Source: Undibacterium umbellatum
Lineage (GTDB): Bacteria > Pseudomonadota > Gammaproteobacteria > Burkholderiales > Burkholderiaceae_D
Length of the DNA stretch: 64,000 nucleotides
Assembly: GCF_014284125.1 (NCBI RefSeq)
Contig: NZ_JACOFX010000002.1
Span: 310,001-374,000, forward strand
Direction: 5' to 3'
The position numbers were made by a program, and so were the translations under genes. Positions 9,609 to 17,860 of the stretch are shown piece after piece; the stretch's first letter is position 1, and every line of letters begins with the position of its first letter. Below the pieces are notes generated by a model. That model saw only the letters and a list, made by a program, of their open reading frames with translations. It did no database searches and was not told where the DNA came from.

Positions 9609-10292
9609 ATGGAAGTTAGAAACATCCACCAATTCATAGAAGGTTTTCAGCGTTTTCAGAGCAAGTATTTTGCTGGTACTGAACCCTTGTATGAAAGACT
9701 GAACCACGGGCAAGACCCCAGCACCTTGTTGATAGGCTGTTGTGATTCCCGGGTAGATCCAGCCTTGCTGCTTGACTGCGACCCTGGTGACATTTTCGTG
9801 ATCAGAAATGTCGCCAACCTGGTGCCACCCTGCAATGAACTGGGGCACCAGCAAGGCGTCAGCGCGGCCATACAATTTGCCGTGGAAGCCTTGAATATCA
9901 AGCGCATCATTGTCATGGGCCATGAAAAATGTGGTGGCATACGCGCCCTGATGCAGGGGTATACACCCAGTCGCAAAATTGATTTCATAGGCCGCTGGAT
10001 GAAAATAGTAGAACCGGTCAAGCAACAGGTGCTCAGTCAACTTGCCCATTGCAGTGCTGCCGAGCAAAATCGTGCCTGTGAAATGGGAGCGATACTGATG
10101 TCACTCAATAATCTGCGCAGTTTTCCCTGGATTTCAGAACGGGAGGCAAGGGGGGAGATAGCCTTGCATGGCTGGTATTTTGATATGAGTCAGGGCGCCT
10201 TGCTGGCTTATTCTGAACGCTCGGATGGCTTTCTTCCCATGGTATGTCCCCTGGGTATTGCGCATGCTGAGATGACGCATACAGACAAATAA
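9609..10292 (+). CDS. Beta-class carbonic anhydrase
   Basis: A 227-residue beta-carbonic anhydrase that interconverts CO2 and bicarbonate. The zinc site is visible: Cys44, with Asp46 and Arg48 of the CxDxR motif (GCCDSRVDP), then His105 and Cys108 (HEKCGGI). The segment FVIRNVANLVPP is also diagnostic. No signal peptide is seen, so it is cytoplasmic. It sits between moaA and narX on the same strand, a place that suggests joint expression with nitrate respiration, although a direct link is only inferred (for example bicarbonate supply or pH balance). Confidence 0.93.
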   Translation: MEVRNIHQFIEGFQRFQSKYFAGTEPLYERLNHGQDPSTLLIGCCDSRVDPALLLDCDPGDIFVIRNVANLVPPCNELGHQQGVSAAIQFAVEALNIKRIIVMGHEKCGGIRALMQGYTPSRKIDFIGRWMKIVEPVKQQVLSQLAHCSAAEQNRACEMGAILMSLNNLRSFPWISEREARGEIALHGWYFDMSQGALLAYSERSDGFLPMVCPLGIAHAEMTHTDK

Positions 10293-10331
10293 GGCTTACA
10301 CTATGGTTTTCGCTTCACTGTTCAGGCATCC

Positions 10332-12257
10332 ATGAACACCTCATTTCCTTTGCCACTCAGAAAACGGATGACTTTTCGCATCCTGCTGACCACCATCATA
10401 GGCCTGAGTCTGACTCTGATGGCAATTGCCTATACCTTGTTGCTGTCCTGGCAACTGGAAGGCGGGGCGGCTGCCATCAATGAGGCTGGCAGCTTGCGCA
10501 TGCGTTCTTACCGCCTGGCGCTGGTGCTGGAGCATGCGACACAAAATAGTGAAATACAAAATGAATTGAAGCAGTTTGACGCAACTTTATCGGACCTGCA
10601 GAACGGTGATGCGAAACGCCCCCTGTTCTTGCCTGCAACACCGGAAATTGCAACGCAGATGGCAAAGGTCCAGCGTAGCTGGCTGACACTGATACAGCAG
10701 GATGCAAAGGCTGCCTTGCTGACCAGTGACCCTGCCATGCGCCAGGCTGCAGTCACGCAATATCGACTTGACTTGCCCCCTTTTGTGAATGATATCAATC
10801 TCCTTGTATCCATGGTGGAAGTGGAGTTGGCGGGCAAGACTACCTGGTTACGTCTGTGCCAAACCGTGCTGATCTTCATGTCGCTGGCAGCCAGCGTTGC
10901 CATGCTCTATCTTTTGTACCTCTGGATCATTGGTCCGGTGACCCGCATGCAGGCAGGCATTGCCAGGATGAGTGAAGACGATCTCGGTGTGCGGCTGCCG
11001 ATAGAAAACGCAGATGAATTTGGTGCGCTGGCAGCAGCTTTTAACACCATGGCAGATCATGTGCAAAGCGCCCACAAAATGCTGGAGCAGCGCGTGCAGG
11101 ATAAAACCCATAAATTGCAGGCACAAAATCACGAGGTCAGTACCTTGTATGAAGTTGCTGCCTTTTTGGCCGGGCCGCATGCCATAGAAGAATTGTGTCG
11201 GGGGTTTTTACACAGGATCATGCAGCGCATACGAGCTGAAGGTGGCACAGTCAGGATACTCGACAAGAGTAATGGCAATGTGCATATTACTGTGCATGAA
11301 GGCATCTCAGAAAAGATGATTGAAGAAGAGCATTGCATCAAAAAAGATGATTGCCTGTGCGGTGCTGCCATTACGCAGGGGGTAGTCCTGGTCAGGGATT
11401 TCCGTCAATTGAATCAATTCAAACATTATCGTTGCCAGGATGAAGGATTCTTTTCCATTGCAGTGTTCCAGATCGTCGCACTTCAGCAAGTCATAGGCAG
11501 TTTTTCACTGCATTTTGATAAAGAGCGTTGTATCACTGGTGAAGAAAGACGTTTGCTGGAAACACTTGGGCAAAACCTGGGTGTCGCCATTGAAAACCAG
11601 AGGTTGATCGCCCATGAAAAAGAGTTTGCCGTTTCGCAGGAGAGAAATTTACTTGCGCAAGGTTTGCATGACAGTATCGCCCAGGGTTTGAATTTTCTTA
11701 ATTTGCAAGTGCAGATGCTGGAGGATTCCATCCGGCGCAATGATAGCCAGGAAATTGCCGACATCGTTCCCTTGCTTCGTGCTGGCATAGAAGAAAGTTA
11801 TGAAGACGTGCGCGAGCTTTTGCTGAATTTTCGTAGTCGCATGCAGGTTAATAATCTTGAATCAGAAGTCCGCAATGTCCTGGCAAAATTTGAGCGCCAG
11901 AGTGGCGTCTCTGGTACGGTAGAGGTCTTGGGTAGCGGAGCACCACTGGCACCTGAACAGCAACTGCAGGTCTTGTTCATCCTGCAGGAGGCCTTGTCCA
12001 ATATACGCAAGCATGCCCATGCCAGCGCGGTGCATGTAAAGATAGATAATCAACGCGACTTTGAACTGGTCGTGGCGGATAATGGCAGAGGTTTTTCCGT
12101 AGCCGATGCCAGTCAGAGATCGGAAGATCATATAGGCTTGCGGATCATGCAGGAAAGAGCGCAACGCCTGTCCGCCCAATTTTCCATACAAAGCACACCC
12201 GGAAAGGGCACCACATTATCCCTGAGTTTGCACCATCAGGAAAGACTGGTAGCATGA
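10332..12257 (+). CDS. narX: Nitrate/nitrite sensor histidine kinase
   Basis: A 641-residue membrane sensor kinase. Order of parts: membrane helix near 18-38; periplasmic domain containing the P-box-like nitrate-binding segment NEAGSLRMRSYRL (about 50-62); second helix near 180-200; HAMP region 200-250; a GAF-like central domain with a cysteine group (CIKKDDCLCG near 337); the HisKA_3 dimerisation segment with phospho-acceptor His446 (LHDSIAQGLNF); and a HATPase domain (NIRKHAHA, DNGRGF, GLRIMQERA). This is the NarX/NarQ architecture. It precedes narL by 17 bases and should control narGHJI in response to nitrate. Confidence 0.94.
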   Translation: MNTSFPLPLRKRMTFRILLTTIIGLSLTLMAIAYTLLLSWQLEGGAAAINEAGSLRMRSYRLALVLEHATQNSEIQNELKQFDATLSDLQNGDAKRPLFLPATPEIATQMAKVQRSWLTLIQQDAKAALLTSDPAMRQAAVTQYRLDLPPFVNDINLLVSMVEVELAGKTTWLRLCQTVLIFMSLAASVAMLYLLYLWIIGPVTRMQAGIARMSEDDLGVRLPIENADEFGALAAAFNTMADHVQSAHKMLEQRVQDKTHKLQAQNHEVSTLYEVAAFLAGPHAIEELCRGFLHRIMQRIRAEGGTVRILDKSNGNVHITVHEGISEKMIEEEHCIKKDDCLCGAAITQGVVLVRDFRQLNQFKHYRCQDEGFFSIAVFQIVALQQVIGSFSLHFDKERCITGEERRLLETLGQNLGVAIENQRLIAHEKEFAVSQERNLLAQGLHDSIAQGLNFLNLQVQMLEDSIRRNDSQEIADIVPLLRAGIEESYEDVRELLLNFRSRMQVNNLESEVRNVLAKFERQSGVSGTVEVLGSGAPLAPEQQLQVLFILQEALSNIRKHAHASAVHVKIDNQRDFELVVADNGRGFSVADASQRSEDHIGLRIMQERAQRLSAQFSIQSTPGKGTTLSLSLHHQERLVA

Positions 12258-12274
12258 ATCACAGAGACGAATAG

Positions 12275-12919
12275 ATGACTATAAAAATATTGCTGGTTGA
12301 TGACCACACCTTGTTCCGCAGTGGGATTAAGTTACTGCTGCAGCGCAATCCCGAATTTGAAATCGTTGGTGAAGCTGCCGATGGGCTGGAAGGCATTAAA
12401 CGCGCCAAGCAACTGCTGCCGGATGTGGTCTTGATGGATTTGAATATGCCAGGCTTGTCTGGCCTCGAAGCCATGCAATTGATCGTCGAAGACCTGCCGC
12501 AAATAGCCGTCCTCATGCTGACTGTTTCTGAAGAAGCTGAAGACCTGAGTACGGCACTGAAGAGTGGTGCACGTGGCTATTTGTTGAAAAACATAGAAGC
12601 AGACTATCTGACCCAGGCCATCAAACGTGCCGCAGCAGGAGAGCCAGTGATTGCCGAAGCCATGACAGCCAAGCTGGTCATGCAGTTTCGAGCTGGGAAT
12701 CATGCTGTAAGTACCCCGGAAAAAGAAAAGCTCACGCCTCGTGAAAGGGAAACCATGGTCTGCCTGGCACGCGGTGAAAGCAATAAGGAGATCGCCCGCA
12801 ATCTCGACGTGGCTGAAAGCACAGTAAAAATTCATGTGCAGAATATCTTGAAGAAATTGAACCTGAGCAGCCGTGTGCAAATCGCCGTGTATGCAGTTGA
12901 GCATGGTCTGGATAAATAA
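12275..12919 (+). CDS. narL: Nitrate/nitrite response regulator (NarL family)
   Basis: A 214-residue response regulator with an N-terminal receiver domain (phospho-acceptor Asp55 in VLMDLNMPG; acidic pocket VDDH; Lys in GYLLK) and a C-terminal LuxR/NarL-type helix-turn-helix (LTPRERETMVCLARGESNKEIARNLDVAESTVKIHVQNILKKL in several blocks, about 148-195). It is the partner of the adjacent kinase. The most likely targets are the nar operon and neighbours; no heptamer sites were mapped. Confidence 0.94.
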   Translation: MTIKILLVDDHTLFRSGIKLLLQRNPEFEIVGEAADGLEGIKRAKQLLPDVVLMDLNMPGLSGLEAMQLIVEDLPQIAVLMLTVSEEAEDLSTALKSGARGYLLKNIEADYLTQAIKRAAAGEPVIAEAMTAKLVMQFRAGNHAVSTPEKEKLTPRERETMVCLARGESNKEIARNLDVAESTVKIHVQNILKKLNLSSRVQIAVYAVEHGLDK

Positions 12920-13021
12920 ATCCCTTCTCCGTTTGCCTGCCTGAATTAGTCCTGTTGACGTATGGCTTAGGCGGGCTTCTGCTTCTACACTTGATCTCTG
13001 TCAGTCTGGCGGAGAACTAAG

Positions 13022-13714
13022 ATGAGCAAGATCAATTTGGGCAATTTACTGGCGAATCAAAGCTTGTTTCGCCATATTTCAACATTCGAACTGGAATCAC
13101 TGCAAAGAGAAGTTTGCAAACTTGAGCTAGGCAAAGGCCTCAGCCTGTTTCGCAAAGGTGATCATGCTGATGCCAGTTTTATCCTGGTATATGGCCTGGT
13201 CAAGCTGGGCATACCCTCCTCACACGGTAGCGACAAGGTGCTGGAACTGATACGTCCCGGACAAAGCCTGGGCGAAGCCATGCTGTTTCTGGATGAGCCA
13301 TATCCCTTCTATGCCGAAGCACTGGAAAACAGTCTCTTGCTGAAAATACCCAAGATGGCACTGTTACGCCTGCTGGATAGTTCACCCGTGATTGCCCGGC
13401 AAATGATGGCAGGCCTGTCTTACCGCTTGCTGGGTTTCATTCGCAATGTAGAACGTTATTCCCTGCAGAACGCCACGCAACGCGTGATTGATTATTTGTT
13501 GCAGACTTCGGCAATGCAAAGCACGAATGATGTCAGGCTGGAGTTGAAAAAGAATCTGGTTGCCTCGCTATTGAATCTGACCCCCGAAACTTTATCGCGG
13601 GTCTTGCATCAATTGATGGATGAGAAAATGATCAGGGTATGCGGCTCTACCATACATATTATCGCCCCGACAGATACCCTTAAATCTTATCAGGGTAATG
13701 CAGCGCTTTCCTGA
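13022..13714 (+). CDS. Crp/Fnr-family regulator, DNR/NNR-like
   Basis: A 230-residue regulator with a cyclic-nucleotide-binding-like sensor domain (about 20-125), a dimerisation helix and a C-terminal winged helix-turn-helix (LVASLLNLTPETLSRVLHQLMDEKMI near 180-205). The N terminus lacks the four cysteines that hold the FNR iron-sulfur cluster, so it is unlikely to be an oxygen-sensing FNR; DNR/NNR-type nitric oxide sensors of the nitrate and denitrification regulons are a better match, also because an NnrS-family gene lies in the same run. GGAG lies just before the ATG. The signal is inferred from context. Confidence 0.85.
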   Translation: MSKINLGNLLANQSLFRHISTFELESLQREVCKLELGKGLSLFRKGDHADASFILVYGLVKLGIPSSHGSDKVLELIRPGQSLGEAMLFLDEPYPFYAEALENSLLLKIPKMALLRLLDSSPVIARQMMAGLSYRLLGFIRNVERYSLQNATQRVIDYLLQTSAMQSTNDVRLELKKNLVASLLNLTPETLSRVLHQLMDEKMIRVCGSTIHIIAPTDTLKSYQGNAALS

Positions 13715-13718
13715 ATAA

Positions 13719-13732
13719 TTGACGCAGGACAA
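13719..13732 (+). promoter_or_regulatory. Candidate FNR/DNR-type box before ubiU
   Basis: The sequence TTGACGCAGGACAA matches the FNR/DNR pattern TTGAY-N4-RTCAA at nine of ten arm positions. It lies just after the regulator gene stop and 66 bases before the ubiU start, a suitable place for control of ubiUVT by the regulator next door. Confidence 0.4.
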
Positions 13733-13797
13733 AGACGCTGGTGATGAATCTCGCTAGCATCGGTTTTTCTGCATACGAAGTAATTGGCCCTGGCCTT

Positions 13798-14802
13798 ATG
13801 AAAACTTGTGAACTGGTCGCTCCTGCCGGTAGTCTGCTTGCCTTGAAGGCAGCGGTGGACAAAGGAGCCAATGCCATCTATCTGGGCTTGCGCAATGCCA
13901 CCAATGCGCGCAATTTTGGTGGCCTGAATTTTTCTGACTATGATATACGCCAGGGTGTCGCCTACGCCCATGCGCGTGGTAGGCAAGTCTTGTTTGCCAT
14001 TAATACCTTTCCACAAGCCAGGGTTGCGGCTGAGTGGCGGGCAGCCATCGATACCGCAGTACAAATGCAGGCAGATGCCGTGATCCTGGCTGACCCTGGC
14101 CTGATGGCGTATGCACGGGACAGGCACCCAGATTTGCGCCTGCATTTGTCAGTACAGGGCTCGGCCACCACCGTGGATGCAATAGAGCTGATGCGTGAGC
14201 AATTCAACATCAAACGTGCAGTCTTGCCACGCGTGCTGACCTTGCTGGAGATAGAAAAGATCATTCAGCAAACCTCGGTGGAGATCGAAGTGTTTGGTTT
14301 TGGCAGTCTGTGTGTGATGGCAGAAGGGCGTTGTTTGCTGTCGAGTTATGTCACTGCAGATTCGCCGAATAACAAGGGCGTCTGTTCACCTGCCCATGCA
14401 GTCAAATGGGAAGAGCGTGATCAGGTCTTGTATGCCAGATTGAATGGTAGCCTGATAGACCGTTACGCAGCAGACGAAGCCGCAGCTTATCCGACACTGT
14501 GCAAGGGGCGTTTCCAGGTGGAGGGAAAAACCGACTATGCGCTGGAAGAACCAACCAGCTTGAATACGCTGGCATTATTGCCCAAACTCCTGAAGATGAG
14601 GGTGGCGGCAATCAAGATAGAAGGGCGCCAGCGTAGCCCCAGTTATGTGTCGCAAGTGGTGGCGACCTTGAGGGCGGCACTTGATGCTGCCAGCATCAAT
14701 CCCGAACGGTATTCGCCAAGGCCAGACTGGCAAACTACGCTGGCCAAACATGCTGAAGGCGCCCAGGTGACACAAGGGGCCTTTGAAAGGCCTTGGAAGT
14801 AA
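13798..14802 (+). CDS. ubiU: Oxygen-independent ubiquinone hydroxylation protein UbiU (peptidase U32 family)
   Basis: UbiU works with UbiV to hydroxylate the ubiquinone ring without O2. The 334-residue protein starts with the U32 pattern ELVAPAGSLLALKAAVDKGANAIYLG. Four cysteines that would hold the [4Fe-4S] cluster are at 172, 179, 196 and 235; their spacing (6, 16 and 38 residues) is the same as I recall for E. coli UbiU (169, 176, 193, 232). The start at 13798 fits the family better than the in-frame 13741 or 13744. It is two bases from ubiV. It allows ubiquinone to be made while nitrate is respired. Confidence 0.94.
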   Translation: MKTCELVAPAGSLLALKAAVDKGANAIYLGLRNATNARNFGGLNFSDYDIRQGVAYAHARGRQVLFAINTFPQARVAAEWRAAIDTAVQMQADAVILADPGLMAYARDRHPDLRLHLSVQGSATTVDAIELMREQFNIKRAVLPRVLTLLEIEKIIQQTSVEIEVFGFGSLCVMAEGRCLLSSYVTADSPNNKGVCSPAHAVKWEERDQVLYARLNGSLIDRYAADEAAAYPTLCKGRFQVEGKTDYALEEPTSLNTLALLPKLLKMRVAAIKIEGRQRSPSYVSQVVATLRAALDAASINPERYSPRPDWQTTLAKHAEGAQVTQGAFERPWK

Positions 14803-14804
14803 TC

Positions 14805-15722
14805 ATGCAGACATTACAAATTTCTTTGGCACCGCTGGCCTATTACTGGTCTAAAGAAGCGACTTTGCGTTTCTATGTCGATGCCATGCAGTGGCCGGTC
14901 GATATTGTCTATCTGGGAGAAGTCATTTGCTCACGCCGTCATCAAATGAAGCTGGAAGACTGGCTGGCACTGGCAGCCGAATTGCGCGCGGCAGGCAAGG
15001 AGGTGGTCTTGTCCAGCCTGACTTTGATCGACAATGATGCCGACAGGCGCAATTTGCATAAACTGGTCGAGCGCGCTATGGCCGCAGGTTTCATGATCGA
15101 AGCCAATGACTTTAGTGCTGTACGTGCCGTGCAGATGGCGGCGGCCGGGCAGGATCATGGTTTTGTCGCCGGACCACATTTGAATATCTATCATGAAGGC
15201 ACTCTGGCCTGGCTGGCAACGCTGGGTGCGCGCCGCTTTGTGCCGCCGATAGAAATGTCTGGTACTGATCTGGCTGCCTTGCAGCAGCAAAGGCCTGCAC
15301 ATGTAGCAACCGAAGTACAAGTCTGGGGCAGGCTGGCGCTGGCATATTCGGCGCGCTGTTTTACCGCGCGTCATCACCATCTACGCAAGGATACCTGCGA
15401 ATTCCGTTGTGAAATGTACCCAGATGGACTGGCATTGTCCACCCGGGAAGACCAGGAATTTTTGACCATTAATGGCATACAGACACAAAGTGCCACTTGC
15501 CTGGATCTGGGCGCGCAATTGCCTGAACTGGCGGCCATGCAGGTGGATGTACTGCGTCTGCAGCCGCAATCGCAGGGTATGGAAGCGGTAGTGCAGGCTT
15601 TTCACCTGGCACGACAGGTCAGGGGTATAGCCAAAGTCGATGCTGCCTGTTTGCCTGCACATGCGCAACGCAGCAACGGTTACTGGCTGGCCCGGCCTGG
15701 CATGCAATGGCAAGAAGCTTGA
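14805..15722 (+). CDS. ubiV: Oxygen-independent ubiquinone hydroxylation protein UbiV
   Basis: The partner of UbiU; the two form an iron-sulfur heterodimer. This 305-residue U32-family protein has the expected cysteines at 42 (GEVICSRRHQ), 185, 198 and 202 (RCFTARHHHLRKDTCEFRC); the last three have the X12-X3 spacing known for UbiV. The ATG at 14805 has GGAAG upstream and leaves a two-base gap after ubiU; an earlier ATG at 14793 overlaps ubiU. Confidence 0.94.
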   Translation: MQTLQISLAPLAYYWSKEATLRFYVDAMQWPVDIVYLGEVICSRRHQMKLEDWLALAAELRAAGKEVVLSSLTLIDNDADRRNLHKLVERAMAAGFMIEANDFSAVRAVQMAAAGQDHGFVAGPHLNIYHEGTLAWLATLGARRFVPPIEMSGTDLAALQQQRPAHVATEVQVWGRLALAYSARCFTARHHHLRKDTCEFRCEMYPDGLALSTREDQEFLTINGIQTQSATCLDLGAQLPELAAMQVDVLRLQPQSQGMEAVVQAFHLARQVRGIAKVDAACLPAHAQRSNGYWLARPGMQWQEA

Positions 15723-15727
15723 AATGA

Positions 15728-16180
15728 ATGGAACTCCACATGCAAATAACTAATTTCCGCTTCCCATCAACATGCGCAAAAATTGGCGGCCTGTTACCAG
15801 GGCCGCTAGCCAGCGCCCCTTTAATGCTGATGCTGGAATTTGCGCGCAGGCGCGAGTACCTGGTCGCGCCAGAATCCCTGTATGGAAAATCTTTCACCAT
15901 GTTGATAGAAGACCTGGGCTTGAAACTATGCTTTAGCTGCCAGCAAGGCAGGTTCAGGGCTGCCAGCAATGGCAGTGTCAGTGATGTGACGCTATCAGCA
16001 TCCGCACTGGACTTTATTCAACTGGCCTCTGGCATGGAAGATGCGGACACTCTGTTTTTTCGCCGCCGCCTGAAAATGGAAGGCGACACTGAACTTGGTA
16101 TCGCCGTCAAATACTGGATAGACGCCAGCGAAAAACCAGCCTGGCTGGCGGGATTTGCACGACACATCAATACAGGCTGA
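15728..16180 (+). CDS. ubiT: Oxygen-independent ubiquinone accessory factor UbiT (SCP2 domain)
   Basis: A 150-residue protein with an SCP2 (sterol carrier-like) lipid-binding domain, the third member of the anaerobic ubiquinone set, thought to hold the hydrophobic precursors. Visible family segments are the GPLASAPLMLMLEFARR helix, the VTLSASALDFIQLASGMEDADTLFFRRRLKMEGDTELG core in blocks, and the terminal helix. It follows ubiV by five bases. The start could also be the ATG at 15740. Confidence 0.9.
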   Translation: MELHMQITNFRFPSTCAKIGGLLPGPLASAPLMLMLEFARRREYLVAPESLYGKSFTMLIEDLGLKLCFSCQQGRFRAASNGSVSDVTLSASALDFIQLASGMEDADTLFFRRRLKMEGDTELGIAVKYWIDASEKPAWLAGFARHINTG

Positions 16181-16247
16181 TTAATGTGGTCTGATGCATC
16201 TGGCAACAGATGGATTGCAACACGTTCTAAAAAAACAGGAGTTGAGT

Positions 16248-17393
16248 ATGAAACGTCTTGCCCTCGCGCCCCACCGATTGTATTTTTTTCTTGGCGCGCT
16301 TGCCGTGGCTTTGCTATTTTCTTGGTGGTGGTGGCAAGTGCAGGCACAGCAAATGCAAACCATCGCTTTGCACGCACTGGTGATGCCCCTGGGTGTATTC
16401 CCCTTATTCATACTGGGTTTTACATTTACTGCCGGGCCACGCTGGCTGGGGCTGGATGTGCCAGACCACTATTTCCTTTTGCATGGTGTGACTTACTTCA
16501 TGGGCGTGGCACTGGTGCTGCTGGCCTCGGCTCTGGGTTGGCACCCCTTGCGTTCATCCGGCTTTGCTTTCATGTTGAGTGCCTGGCTGGCGGTCACCTG
16601 GCGCTGGGCTGCACTGGTGCGCATGAGCAAGGTGGACGACAAGATACATCCCATCGCCTTGCTATTTGCCATGACGGGTGGCGCGCTGGCCCTGGTTGCC
16701 AGTTTGCTGTGGAGCCTGGGTATGCAAGAGACCTGGCAGGTCGGGCGTGAACTGGCATTTTTTGGATTTTTATTGCCAGTATTTTTAACGGTATGCCATC
16801 GCATGCTGCCTTTCTTTACCAGCAATGTCTTGCAAGACTATGTGGTCTGGCGCCCATATCGGCTGCTGTACGTGTGGTTGGGTGGTTCAGCTTTGCTGGC
16901 CCTGACTGCATGCCTGAATCTGTTACTCGTACAAGCCGTCGTGGCTGGTCTGATGAGCCTGAGTTTTGCCTATACATCCTGGCGTTGGGGTTTGTTGCGC
17001 AGTTTGCAAAATCGCTTGCTGGCCATGCTGCACTTGTCTTTCGCCTGGTTGACGGTGGTGTTTGCCTTGCAGGCAGCGACGGCACTGGGCGCGCCCATAG
17101 GTTCGGCGGCGGTTCATGCTTTGGGCCTGGGGTTTATGGGCACCATGCTGGTGGGCTTTGTCAGTCGCGTCACCTTTGGCCATAGTGGCCGCGCTTTACA
17201 GGCGAATAATCTGTTGTGGGGGCTCTACCTGGGTTTGCATATTGCCGCTTTGCTCAGGGTGATGGCCAGCCTGTTTGTCATTCCACAGATACTCCAGCTG
17301 TCTTCCAGTATCTGGCTGGCATTGTTGCTTATCTGGACTGCGCAAATGTTACCGGCCTATCTGCGGGCCAGGGCAGACGGTAAGGCTGGATGA
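16248..17393 (+). CDS. NnrS family protein
   Basis: A 381-residue integral membrane protein with about twelve helices. Family marks are the first helices with FPLFILGFTFTAGPRWLG, the HRMLPFF segment near residue 185, the HALGLGFMGTMLVGFVSRVTFGHSG block near 295-315, and the histidines in these. NnrS proteins occur with denitrification and NO-stress genes and are thought to bind heme and ease nitrosative stress. The start at 16248 has CAGGAG upstream. It ends the nitrate region; a terminator follows 135 bases later. Confidence 0.9.
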   Translation: MKRLALAPHRLYFFLGALAVALLFSWWWWQVQAQQMQTIALHALVMPLGVFPLFILGFTFTAGPRWLGLDVPDHYFLLHGVTYFMGVALVLLASALGWHPLRSSGFAFMLSAWLAVTWRWAALVRMSKVDDKIHPIALLFAMTGGALALVASLLWSLGMQETWQVGRELAFFGFLLPVFLTVCHRMLPFFTSNVLQDYVVWRPYRLLYVWLGGSALLALTACLNLLLVQAVVAGLMSLSFAYTSWRWGLLRSLQNRLLAMLHLSFAWLTVVFALQAATALGAPIGSAAVHALGLGFMGTMLVGFVSRVTFGHSGRALQANNLLWGLYLGLHIAALLRVMASLFVIPQILQLSSSIWLALLLIWTAQMLPAYLRARADGKAG

Positions 17394-17528
17394 GGGAAAA
17401 CCCCGGATGCAATTTGCATGTTCGATACTTTATTGGATTTTTTGAAAGCGATTCTTTAAGCCATCACTCTGCTGACAGCCCCTGCACTTGACGGACTGTT
17501 TCAGCCCTGTCCCTGCTGCAATACCCAC

Positions 17529-17554
17529 ATGCTCGCTCTTGCGAGCATTTTTTT
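17529..17554 (+). terminator. Rho-independent terminator after nnrS
   Basis: A perfect 8-bp stem (ATGCTCGC / GCGAGCAT) with a TCTT loop is followed by six T residues. It ends the ubiUVT-nnrS unit. Confidence 0.85.
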
Positions 17555-17580
17555 CGTCTCAATCTCTTATTGTTTTGTAA

Positions 17581-17593
17581 GTAGTTCAATTAC
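17581..17593 (+). promoter_or_regulatory. HexR-type operator site, upstream copy
   Basis: GTAGT-TCA-ATTAC followed by A: palindromic with one arm mismatch. Its centre is 18 bp from the next site, so two dimers could bind on nearly the same face of the helix. Confidence 0.55.
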
Positions 17594-17598
17594 ATAAA

Positions 17599-17611
17599 GT
17601 AGTCTAACTAC
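17599..17611 (+). promoter_or_regulatory. HexR-type operator site, perfect arms
   Basis: GTAGT-CTA-ACTAC followed by A: perfect 5-bp arms around a 3-base spacer. It matches the consensus TGTARTWWWAYTACA that I recall for HexR, except for the outer base and part of the spacer. Confidence 0.6.
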
Positions 17612-17729
17612 ATTAAGTTTTTGTTCTCTTGTGGGGCGTTCGCAACACATTCTGGTGCATTCCAGGCGGTTCGCTATAGTGGTCTTATATGGTGCGTGCA
17701 TTTTCTTTGTAGTTTTTTGTAGTCTTCGT

Positions 17730-17757
17730 TTGACATGGAATCTAGTTTTAGTACAAA
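17730..17757 (+). promoter_or_regulatory. Candidate promoter for the maltodextrin receptor
   Basis: TTGACA and TACAAA are separated by 16 bases, about 100 bases before the receptor start. The two GTAGT half-sites lie directly upstream of the -35 box. Confidence 0.45.
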
Positions 17758-17860
17758 ATTCATTTCGGAACGTTGGGTTCTGATTGTCAGGCTAGTGTTG
17801 GGGTGTGCGGTCTGACAGCTCGAAGAGTGCAGGTCAAATAATAGTGTGAGGGGACATTAC

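Larger units (their letters stand above)
17394..17860. other. Intergenic control region before the maltodextrin receptor
   Basis: This 467-base gap has no gene. It holds the terminator of the upstream unit, two tandem HexR-type palindromes at 17581-17611, two GTAGT half-sites at 17709-17713 and 17719-17723, and a promoter-like TTGACA-16-TACAAA at 17730-17757. The long leader before the receptor gene is unusual. Confidence 0.6.

Noticed and set aside
12991..13004. TTGATCTCTGTCAG as an FNR box before the Crp/Fnr gene
   Set aside because: Only the left arm matches well, and it lies 17 bases from the start codon, too close for usual activation.
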